Part shown: one piece after another, positions 11,287 to 19,641 of the stretch
Layout of the letters: each line of letters opens with the position of its first letter
Numbering within the stretch: position 1 is the first letter of the stretch
DNA from: Clitoria ternatea
Taxonomy: Eukaryota > Streptophyta > Magnoliopsida > Fabales > Fabaceae
Assembly: GCA_037962975.1 (NCBI GenBank)
Contig: CM075674.1
Span: 43,104,501 to 43,168,500 of the forward strand
Reading direction: 5' to 3'
Length of the DNA: 64,000 nt
The notes under the pieces: generated by a model
Database searches by the model: none
What the model was told of the DNA's origin: nothing
The model's input: only the letters and a program-made list of their open reading frames with translations
Made by a program: the position numbers and the translations under genes

Positions 11287-12762
11287 ATGCAAACTCGATC
11301 CACCGCAGGTAAAATTTATTTTGATCCTGAGATAGAAAAGTTTGTAAAGAAAATCAAGTCTTTAAAATCTAAAACACAAACTAATTCTTCTTCTACTTCG
11401 AAAATTTTTGAAAATTCAAATATGGCTGCTGAAAGGAGAACATTGGGACAGTTTGCTGCTATAAATGGTCCACCCCGAGTTTCGGGAATGTTTCAAGGAC
11501 CAGTCTTACCGGTGGAAATTAAACCTGCCACTTTAAACATAATTCAAAACAACCAATTTGCTGGTTTAAATCATGAAGAACCATATGAACATTTAACTGT
11601 TTTTTATGAGTTATGCAACACAATTGGTTTTGAACCCACACAAGAAGAGTCTGTTTACATGAGACTCTTTCCTTTTTCATTGATTGGGAAAGCAAAAGAA
11701 TGGTTTAAATCTTGTCCACCGGGTAGTTTTGCAAACTGGTCCAATGTTGAAAGAAAATTTTTGGAAAGATTTTATTCTCCTTCAAAATATTTTGAAGCTA
11801 TGACAGCCATACACTCTTTTTCTCAAAATAATGATGAATCACTAGGAGAGACATGGGAACGATTCAAGGCACTTTTGAGAAAATGCCCAAACCATAACCT
11901 GAATGATGCCGAAAAGGTAAGAATCGTTTACCATGGTCTATTGCCTCAGTTCAAGATGATGTTAGATGCTTGTGCAGGTGGTTCCTTAATGAACAAGACT
12001 GTGGAAGAAGCCATAGAAATATTGGAATCAATGGCTATTAGTGACCGACAAGCAAAGCATGAAAGAGGTAATATGCAGAGGAAGCCAGGAATGCTCGAAT
12101 TGGGAGTAAATGATGCAGTGTTGGCTCAACAAAAATTACTGACCCAACAAATTGAAGTTATGAGTAAGCAATTGGAAAAACTTCAAATTGCTCAAGTAGC
12201 ATCACCAACCCCTGCTCAACTTAAAACATGTATGCACTGCATGGGAGAACAACCATGTGGTTACTGTGGAAATGAGCAAGAGCAAGCCAATTTCATGAAC
12301 CATCAAAGAGCACCCTTAGGTAATTTTCCTTTTAATCATGGAAATTCTTTCCCTAACAATTACCTGCAGGGTTGGCAAAATCAGAATATTGGCTGGAGAC
12401 AGGACTCTGGACCTTCCAACAGACCTCCTAACAATCAATTCAAGCAACAACAAACTGACAATGCAAGATTGACAAGAATAGAGGAATCTATTCAACAGTT
12501 ATTGCAGTTTGTGGAGACAAATGAAGCTGCCCAAAAAGCATCAGACATACAAATGGGTCAGCTTGCAAAAGAAATAGCCGAATTAAAGAGTTTTGGGTTT
12601 TCTGCAAACACCCAAAACCCAAGGGAACAATGTAATGCTGTTTCTTCTGATATTGTAAATATTGATTGTAAAGAAAAGAGTGAGAAAAAGAAAGAAGAAG
12701 AAAAAGAAAGTAAAAAAATAAAAAAAATGAGAAAAATGAAAATGAAAAAAATGTGCAAGTAG
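11287..12762 (+). CDS. Element C gag
   Basis: This is one open frame of about 491 codons. I choose the ATG at 11287 (MQTRSTAGKIYFDPEIEKF) over upstream non-ATG codons. The Retrotrans_gag core contains NNQFAGLNHEEPYEHL, MRLFPFSLIGKAKEWF, NWSNVERKFLERFYSP, QNNDESLGETWERFKALL and a LDACAGGSLMNKTVEEA helix. The C-terminal part has clustered cysteines (CMHCMGEQPCGYCG) rather than a standard CCHC knuckle, then a lysine/glutamate-rich tail encoded by A-rich DNA. The frame is undamaged, unlike gag of A. It likely still makes a particle protein (inference). Confidence 0.9.
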   Translation: MQTRSTAGKIYFDPEIEKFVKKIKSLKSKTQTNSSSTSKIFENSNMAAERRTLGQFAAINGPPRVSGMFQGPVLPVEIKPATLNIIQNNQFAGLNHEEPYEHLTVFYELCNTIGFEPTQEESVYMRLFPFSLIGKAKEWFKSCPPGSFANWSNVERKFLERFYSPSKYFEAMTAIHSFSQNNDESLGETWERFKALLRKCPNHNLNDAEKVRIVYHGLLPQFKMMLDACAGGSLMNKTVEEAIEILESMAISDRQAKHERGNMQRKPGMLELGVNDAVLAQQKLLTQQIEVMSKQLEKLQIAQVASPTPAQLKTCMHCMGEQPCGYCGNEQEQANFMNHQRAPLGNFPFNHGNSFPNNYLQGWQNQNIGWRQDSGPSNRPPNNQFKQQQTDNARLTRIEESIQQLLQFVETNEAAQKASDIQMGQLAKEIAELKSFGFSANTQNPREQCNAVSSDIVNIDCKEKSEKKKEEEKESKKIKKMRKMKMKKMCK

Positions 12763-13388
12763 AAACAGAGCAAGAAACAAACTGTATAACCCCGAAAAAA
12801 TGTAAAGATCCGGGGAGTTTCACCATTCCTGTGACAATCGGAAATATCAACATCAGAAATGCGTTATTAGATTTAGGGGCTAACATTAACTTGATGCCCT
12901 TAGATTTAATAAAGCGCATTGGTGAATATGAGCTAAAGGAAGCAAAGACAGAATTACAGTTTGCAGATCGCTCTGTCAAAAAGCCTTTTGGGATTGTGGA
13001 AGATGTATTGGTAAAGGTTGACAAGTACCACTTCAAGGTTGACTTCGTGGTGCTGGATATGAAGGAGGATACTGAGATCCCCCTAATCCTAGGAAGACCT
13101 TTCATGAAGACTGCAAGAATCAGAGTAGATGTTGATTTAAGTACGGTTCCAGTCAAAGTTTATGAAGAAGAGGTAAGCTTCAGTGCTCATGAACACCTCG
13201 GGATAAGTAATGAGGAAAAAGTTTACCTTTCAACCGAACCAGGTGTACCTCTTCCCAATCAATTAAATTGTTTTAACTTAACCGATGCTTTGAAAGATGA
13301 AAAACAGGTAATTAAGCATCGGAAAAGAAGAAAAAGAAAGAAGAAGACAGGTGATTCCTCAATGGATATTGGGAGACCACCTGATTAA
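12753..13388 (+). CDS. Element C protease-like ORF
   Basis: Aspartic-protease-like domain of Athila type: DPGSFTIPVTIGN, LLDLGANINLMPLDL with the D-L-G-A active site, DFVVLDMKEDTEIPLILGRPFMKTA. The frame is offset from gag and overlaps its last codons in a run of A residues (12660-12750), so either a programmed shift or a one-base indel joins them. It opens with GTG at 12753; the true product is probably a gag fusion. It ends in a basic tail (RKRRKRKKK) and a stop at 13388, without any RT, so pol is deleted here. Confidence 0.8.
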   Translation: MQVETEQETNCITPKKCKDPGSFTIPVTIGNINIRNALLDLGANINLMPLDLIKRIGEYELKEAKTELQFADRSVKKPFGIVEDVLVKVDKYHFKVDFVVLDMKEDTEIPLILGRPFMKTARIRVDVDLSTVPVKVYEEEVSFSAHEHLGISNEEKVYLSTEPGVPLPNQLNCFNLTDALKDEKQVIKHRKRRKRKKKTGDSSMDIGRPPD

Positions 13389-13429
13389 TTAGAGGTAATG
13401 TCTGGCTGGAGACATTAAATCTAGCGCTC

Positions 13430-13447
13430 AATGGGAGGCAACCCATT
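13430..13447 (+). other. Post-pol hairpin of element C
   Basis: AATGGG-AGGCAA-CCCATT, 40 bp after the protease stop. Element A has GATAGGG-AGGTAA-CCCTATC at the same place after its integrase. The motif, preceded by AGCGCT, marks the former end of pol and shows that RT to INT were removed cleanly between protease and this point. Confidence 0.65.
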
Positions 13448-13845
13448 CTTTTTAATGTTTTTAATATATAAAAAAAAATCAAAAATCAAAAATATTTAGA
13501 TAGAATTTTATTTTGAAAAGAAAAGGAGTTTAAAATTGAAAAGAAAAGGTTTTTGAAAATCAAAATTTTGAAAAATCAGAAAAAAAACAGAAGTCCACGC
13601 GTAGCGCCCATGTGACGCGTAGCGTGGACTCTGAATTTTGGGTCTGATGCGTAGCGTCCCATCCACGCGTAGCGTCAGAGCCCATGTTCAGTTTTTAAAA
13701 AAACTGAACCAGAGAGGCCCATCTTAGGTTTTAAAACCTAAAATCCCCTCTCTGCTTCACTTTAGTTTTCAAAACCCTAAATTTTAGAAACTTCCTTTTC
13801 TCTCTTCCAAAGCTATTCTCAATCCCATTGCTCAAGGAATCACAA
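13448..13845 (+). promoter_or_regulatory. Putative internal promoter and first exon for C ORF3
   Basis: An AT-rich stretch is followed by two word pairs (13598-13680: ACGCGTAGCGT-type), an inverted repeat TTCAGTTTTT/AAAAACTGAA (13688-13709), a perfect 16-bp palindrome TAGGTTTTAAAACCTA (13725-13740) and a pyrimidine-rich leader CTTCCTTTTCTCTCTTCC near 13790, ending at a GTAAGT splice donor (13846). No clear TATAAA is present, so the promoter call is inference. Alternatively this could be a splice leader used from the LTR transcript. Confidence 0.5.
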
Positions 13846-14467
13846 GTAAGTATTCTAATCCCTTCTCTTTAGTTTTGTTTTTAATTTTCAATTTGTAGAA
13901 ATAAATGTGGTTAGGATTAGAATTAGAAGACCATTGGGATTGATTGCTGTTAGGAGTTAGGAATTGAATGGATATAGTGTAGTTTGGAAAGGGGTTGCTG
14001 CTGTGCAACCCTTGTTTTTCTTTTTTCTGTGCAGCTCACGCGTAGCGTCACACTGACGCGTAGCATGAGGATAAACTATGAACCCACGCGTAGTGTCCCA
14101 AGACGCGTAGCGTGGGCAGAACAGGCTGATGCGTAGCGTCACACCACGCGTAGCGTCAGCCTCTGTTTTTTAATTCTTGCTGTTTGTTTGTTGTTTGTTA
14201 TTTTCCTTTTAATTAATAAATTTTCATATTTAGTATTTGTTATACTTTCTTGCATAAAAATAAATTTGTATAAATTTTGAATAAATTGAATTTTGTTAAA
14301 AAAAAATGTGTGTTACTTTCTTTACAAATTATAAAAATACAAAAATATGTATTTGAATTTCAATTTTAGAAAATCCAAAAATAATTTTTGTTTTAATTTT
14401 TTATGGATTGATTGTTAATATGTGATTTGTTTAATGTGTGTTTAATTTTAACTTTTTATTTTTGCAG
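13846..14467 (+). other. Likely intron in the leader of C ORF3
   Basis: The donor GTAAGT at 13846 matches the plant consensus, and the acceptor TTTTTGCAG ends at 14467, directly before the ATG of the third ORF. The 622-nt interval is AT-rich and T-rich at its 3' end, like plant introns, and contains three more word pairs (14038-14160). It has no coding frame. An in-leader intron ending exactly at the start codon argues that this ORF is made from its own spliced RNA. Confidence 0.65.
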
Positions 14468-15775
14468 ATGGCACCAAAGAAATTCATTCCCACTTCTGGT
14501 CCCTCTAAAAGACAGAGGAAGACCACGGATACCGACACCACCTCTGAGGATCCTGATCTTCAGGGACAGGAGGTGTTAGGACCGAGGGATCCCACCAGAT
14601 TTCACACTGATGCGAAGTGGGCACGGTTTCATCAGATCAAGGGCCAGAAACTTATTTGGGAGAGGGTCCTTGATTTGAGTGCAGGAGACTATCCTGAGCT
14701 TCAGGATAGAGTACAACAGAGGAGATGGGGACCTCTATTCTCTCTACCTACTGAGGGGGACCCCATCTTAGTAATGGAGTTTTATGCAAATGCTTTTAGG
14801 ACCCGCCAGGACGCACCAAACATAGGGCAGCAGCGGACGAGTTGGGTGAGAGGCCGGCATATCTCATATGACCGGGACACTATCAGCACCCTATTGGGTA
14901 ACCCTTGGGAGCCTACTCCCGAGGATGACACTTGTTTCTGGAAAGAAAACATAAACAAGATTGCTGCTGAGGGAGAGTTAGGATACTCCCTCGAAGAGGT
15001 TGCTCATTTCTTGAGCAAGGATGGAATTTTTTTCAACCTAAGTAGGGTTGGAAGGAGTCCATCTAACCTCCTAAAGACCCAGCTGACCCCCATAGCCCAG
15101 GCGTGGTCCCACCTCATGCTTCATAATATCACTCCTGTCACCCACCTTTCTTCCATTCCAGTTGATCGTTGTTGCCTTCTCTATTCTATCCTCCAGGGCC
15201 ACACCATTGATATTGCTGAGCTTATATCTGAGCAGATTCACTATTATGCCCTTGGGTATAAAATGAATCGCCCCATACCCTTTCCTCTCATCATATCTGC
15301 CTTACTGAGGAGGCAGGGAGTCATTGTACCCTCACCAGAGTTCACTAGTTCTTCAGGGAGAGTCCTTAAAGTTCTAGTGAACAGAGATTATTTTGTGCAG
15401 CAGTGCGAGCTTCCACCACTAGAGCAGGAGGCTCAGCCCCGACCTAGGAGGAGGAGACCACCAGTGCAGCCTCCATCTACTGATGCTGTTACACAGGGCT
15501 TTGCCCGGATATCACTTGAGCATCAGCATATGATGCAGATGATGGCTGCCACTCATAGAGCTTATATTCATTTTCACGATGAATTTTACCAGTACAGGTT
15601 ACAGGGAGAGGGAGCACCTTATGTTACCCCGGCCGAGTTTGCAGCACATGTAGCTTGGCCCGGAGATTTACCCACCTACCCTGAGACTGGTGGATCTTCT
15701 GGCACACAGGTTGACTCTGATGGCGATGGTGATGATGAGGAGGAGGAGCAGGATGATGATCAGATGGAAGATTGA
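14468..15775 (+). CDS. Element C ORF3: plant transposon-protein-like accessory gene
   Basis: 435 codons, undamaged, start MAPKKFIPTSGPSKRQRK (basic N-terminus, possible nuclear signal) and a very acidic end (DGDDEEEEQDDDQMED). The middle has the pattern of the 'putative plant transposon protein' family (Pfam PF20167, recalled from memory): WERVLDLSAGDYPEL, RRWGPLF, VMEFYANAF, SWVRGRHISYDRDTISTLLG, then a proline/arginine-rich segment. The function is unknown. Its place between the deleted pol and the 3' LTR is where Athila elements keep env-like ORFs, but I see no signal peptide or membrane segment. A related protein is encoded in elements E and G. Confidence 0.8.
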   Translation: MAPKKFIPTSGPSKRQRKTTDTDTTSEDPDLQGQEVLGPRDPTRFHTDAKWARFHQIKGQKLIWERVLDLSAGDYPELQDRVQQRRWGPLFSLPTEGDPILVMEFYANAFRTRQDAPNIGQQRTSWVRGRHISYDRDTISTLLGNPWEPTPEDDTCFWKENINKIAAEGELGYSLEEVAHFLSKDGIFFNLSRVGRSPSNLLKTQLTPIAQAWSHLMLHNITPVTHLSSIPVDRCCLLYSILQGHTIDIAELISEQIHYYALGYKMNRPIPFPLIISALLRRQGVIVPSPEFTSSSGRVLKVLVNRDYFVQQCELPPLEQEAQPRPRRRRPPVQPPSTDAVTQGFARISLEHQHMMQMMAATHRAYIHFHDEFYQYRLQGEGAPYVTPAEFAAHVAWPGDLPTYPETGGSSGTQVDSDGDGDDEEEEQDDDQMED

Positions 15776-17010
15776 TGATGTCATCTTCTTATTTTTCTAC
15801 ATTTACTTTGAGTACAGTTGATTTTAGTTTACATTTACATTTACACTTTATATTATGGTATTTCATTATTATGTGGTGTGTTTTTACGTAGTTATTCGTT
15901 TTTGCTTATTTTTTCGAATAAAAATAAATAATCCAAAAATAAAATTTTCTTTTAAAATAAATCAATCAAATTTTTGTTAGTAAGTTAGTTTATACACTTA
16001 GAGTTTTTACACAATGAAACTTAATTTTGTAAAATTAATTATTGATTCTTTATAATTTAGGAATTTTGATAAATTTAATTACAATAAGTTTATTAACCAT
16101 CAAGCAAATTTCAATAACCCGGTGAGCTGAGAGATCTTTTTAAACACTTGAGGGTTTAATCGACATATTTTCAATTCGAATTGATTTTGCTTTAATCTCT
16201 GATTTGTGTTGTTGTACAGAGAATTCGGGAAAATGATCAAGGCACATTTATTGGTGAAATGAAACCTTGGGCCAAACAGCTTACCTTGGTAAAAAGTCTT
16301 TTATCCCTTGCAAGCCAATTTGTGCCTAAAAATAAAATTCTTTGGTACCCTTAAAACCTAAATTTGTTTTAACCATTCCCTATACTTGATTGATTAAAAG
16401 AGCAGTTGAAATAGATGAAAAATATTTTGAGTGTTCTTACAAAAATGGGGAGTGAAAATGAGCAACTTGATTCTTTTCAAAAAAATAGAATATGGAAAAG
16501 AAAAGTCAAAAATAGTGAAAAGAATCAAGTTGGGGGTATTTATTTTTCATCAATAAAAAGAAAATGAGAGTTTGGATCAAGAGAAAAGCCTAAAAATTAT
16601 GAAAATGCTCTTTTATGATTTCAGGTTTTTGAATTCCAAGAAAAACCATTGATTCTTGTAAACCAAGCCTCATTACAACCTGTGAAAAGACCTTGTGATT
16701 TTCGAATTAACTCTGTATAAATAACCATTGAATAGATGACAAACAAAGTTAAATTCGTTTGATTTTATGATTGATTGAGTGAAATAGGTTACCATTTACA
16801 TAGAGATAAACACTTGTGAGGTAAGCCTGAAATTCTGCTTGATTGTTAATAGAATATTGTAAATAATTTTATCATTAAACCTTTGTTATATTTGATATCA
16901 GTTTTTGATTATTACAAAATAGTTAAAATTGTGTAATTATTTTTTGTGGTAAATTTTCGGACTAACTTAAAAATTTGATTTCAAATTTTTATTTTTCTTA
17001 TTTTTCTCTC
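15776..17010 (+). other. Element C 3' untranslated region
   Basis: 1.2 kb, AT-rich, without a credible frame. It holds a 17-bp perfect inverted repeat (16463-16479 with 16516-16532) whose right arm runs into a second copy of the polypurine tract (16525-16541). Confidence 0.7.
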
Positions 17011-17028
17011 TTGCTCGAGGACGAGCAA
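17011..17028 (+). other. PPT-proximal hairpin, element C
   Basis: TTGCTCG-AGGA-CGAGCAA: a perfect 7-bp stem with the same AGGA loop and the same 20-bp distance to the LTR as in element A, but with a C-G pair where A has T-A. Confidence 0.75.
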
Positions 17029-17032
17029 TGTC

Positions 17033-17048
17033 TCAAGTTGGGGGTATT
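17033..17048 (+). other. Polypurine tract of element C
   Basis: TCAAGTTGGGGGTATT directly before the LTR start TGTTAG. A 17-nt identical copy is at 16525-16541. Confidence 0.8.
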
Positions 17049-18617
17049 TGTTAGTCCTCAAATTTTCAATAAAAGCTTAAATAAAAATTTCATAAAAATT
17101 ATAAAAATTAGTTTAATTTGTTAGAAAATTAGGATTTAAATTCAATAAATGGATGTTGTTGGAAATAATCTGCCCTTGATCAATTTTCTCTAGTTTTGCA
17201 GTGAAAAAGTAAGAAATCAAGAGAAAATTACACTGAAGGAGCTGACGCGTAGCCTCACCCCACGCGTAGCATCAAGAGCTATTTTTGATGCTGACGCTAC
17301 GCATCACAGCCACGCGTAGCGTCAGTGCTGCGTGGTCTCCACTCCCACTTTTGGCCAACCACCCCACTTGGACCCAATAATGGGCACTCCACTCAGCCCA
17401 AAGGCCACCCCAATCAACATAACTGGCCAAAACTCGGTGGAAACATGTCCAAGTGGCCAAGCATGATTGATTTTTATAATTTGAAGTGGCCATTATCAGC
17501 TGTTTAATGGAAGCTGAGTCAGGGGTCTGACGCGTAGCGTCACATTGACGCGTAGCGTCAGCACCCTTGCTCAGCCCTATAAATAGGGCCATCCAACACC
17601 ATTCAACACATCCCATTCCATACACAGCATCTCTTCTCTTCTCTCTTGTGCTCGACTTGAGTACTTCTTTTGTGAGTTGTAGTTCTAGAATAGTTTTCTA
17701 GATACTTGAGTGTGTTTCGGTGTATTGTGATCGTTGTATCGTGAAGTTTCCATCATCTTCGTAATGTCAAACTCTGTAAGTGTTGTTTTTACTTTTACCA
17801 TGTGTAACTAATTTGTTTATGTTGGAATTAGTGAACTAATCTATTGAGTATAATGTTGTGAATTCAACCTCTGCATGTTTATGATTCAAGTCCATGTTAG
17901 TATTTCAACCTTTTATTAATATGAACGTCAAACGGGAGAATGATTTTCATGTGTATCGAAACTGGTTTTATTAGTGTAAATGTCAAACGGGAGAATGATT
18001 ATTTATGCCGTATTGAAACTAGTTTTGACGAAAGTAAAAAGTTGGAATACCCTTGGTATCTCAATTCTATAGGGGTTGTTAACCATTGTTGCCATAAGGC
18101 CAGGTCTTAACGTAAGTTTTTACTGAGAAAGTTCACGAGGGATCGGACTTTACGGTGAATTCTTAGAATTTATATTACGAGGGATCGGTTATAATGATTT
18201 TAAGCTGCAATGACATGAAACTTGATGATTAAATATGCATGTCTTGAGTTCCTCATTGTTATTCTAGATTAGGGATCCAATTTCCAACATAATTTGTTTA
18301 TCTGTGTTTATCTCAAGTATCTTACCTATTCTAGATTGCAACTCGACTTTTTAGATAGATTTTTATTTTCTTTTATCTTATGAATCACTCAACCATGCTA
18401 TCTTGTGAATATTGTATAAACTGTATATGAATCATTCTTTTGTTTATAATTTCCTTCACATTTACCATAGTAAGTAGAAAATTACTGTTGTTATTGGACT
18501 TTCAATCCCAGTGGAACGATATCTAAATTTCAAAAACTACAAACGATTGGTGCGCTTGCCAATTAACAAAACCCGGTGGTGGACACGGACCGTTGAGGCG
18601 CCGTCGCCGGGCTAACA
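17049..18617 (+). repeat. Element C 3' LTR
   Basis: 1569 bp, the same length as the 5' copy, with TATA at 17578-17585. About 13 single-base differences from 9570-11138 were counted by eye and no indel was seen. It ends CTAACA and is followed by the resumed gag of element B. Confidence 0.95.
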
Positions 18618-19387
18618 CACCTAGAACCTCTGATACCTTGGCTCAGATCAAGCAAGGTGACAAAGAATCTCTGAAGGATTTCTCTAAGAGATTCTATAAG
18701 GAGGCATCCATGGTTCCTGATTTGACAGAAGCGATACAGTTGCATATCCTTATCGAGGCTATGCAGCCAAAATCACCTTTTGCTCTGTCGTTGGCAAAGG
18801 GACCTCCATCCACAATGGAGGAATTTCGCAGGAAGGCGTCCAAGTACGTTGGTATTGAGATGCACCTGGAAGCCACTGCATCACGCAGTAAACCACCCAC
18901 CGTAACTCCACACCATGACAAAGGTAAAGAAAAATCATCCAGGAATGATAAGTTACCTCAGAAAGACAAAGCAGGGAACCAGCCCTTCAAACAGCAAGAT
19001 AGACGTGTGTTCAATTTCGCTCATTATGCACCCCTGAACACGTCATATGAGCAAATCTTGCGTGAAATAGGATGGACTACTCTTAATATTTATGGGATTC
19101 AACGTCCACCTCCAATCAGATACGGTGGGAACCCAAAGAAATATTATGAGTTCCATGAGTCAGTTGGCCATACTACGGAGGAGTGCAAGCAACTCAAAAA
19201 TACCATTGAGGTACTCATTCGTGAAGGTAAACTGAAACATTATTTGTTTAAGGGTAAATCTCACGATGAACCAGAGAGAATTGAGAAAAGCTCTCGTGAT
19301 CGTTCTCCTGATCCTGATAACACTCGGGAGCCAAAACGTACGGTGGTAACCGAAAAACAAAAGGGCGTTGTTCTTGAGTCCGCCTAA
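18618..19387 (+). pseudogene. Element B gag, 3' part
   Basis: Resumes exactly at the codons that continue SRDAP with RTSDTLAQIKQGDKESLK, then FSKRFYKEASMVPDLTEAIQ and EEFRRKASKYVGIE. It ends with a Tat-type zinc-knuckle relic YYEFHESVGHTTEEC in which the first cysteine of the usual YCxFH form is Y. It stops at 19387. The downstream 250 bp (19388-19641) still encode the gag-protease linker in shifted frames (MIAGGFAGGGPSNTARK, ITFTDDDFGPTIPEGDD). Confidence 0.85.
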
Positions 19388-19641
19388 AGAGAGCCAAGCC
19401 CAGAACCCAGATCACGGGGTAAAAGGCAGGTTGTAGATATGATTGCTGGGGGCTTCGCCGGAGGCGGACCCTCAAACACCGCCAGGAAAAATCATCATCG
19501 TATGATCTTGTCTGTGCAAAGCAAGGGTAAGTAATATCGCCCATTCAGGAACGGGGTACAGACTCCGCCCATAACCTTCACAGATGATGATTTTGGCCCT
19601 ACAATTCCTGAGGGAGATGACGCAGTAGTGATTATCGCAGC
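19388..19641 (+). pseudogene. Element B gag-protease linker, truncated
   Basis: Frame-broken remnant of the linker that in Tat elements leads to protease. It stops at 19641 where the Ogre LTR of element D begins; the protease itself is missing. Confidence 0.7.

Larger units (their letters stand above)
9570..18617 (+). mobile_element. Element C: young non-autonomous Athila-like element
   Basis: Two 1569-bp LTRs (9570-11138, 17049-18617) with perfect TGTTAG/CTAACA ends differ at only about 13 positions by eye (about 0.8 percent, mostly transitions). The internal part has an Athila primer site, gag, a protease-like ORF, a post-pol hairpin, a spliced-looking third ORF, a hairpin and a polypurine tract. 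RT, RNase H and integrase are absent. The flanks are CACCA on the left and CACCT on the right, a 5-bp target duplication with one change. It must have moved with enzymes from another element (inference). Confidence 0.92.

Noticed and set aside
12488..13156. 222-codon minus-strand frame opposite C gag-protease
   Set aside because: It is the shadow of the sense genes; the lysine-rich sense tail yields phenylalanine/serine runs in reverse.
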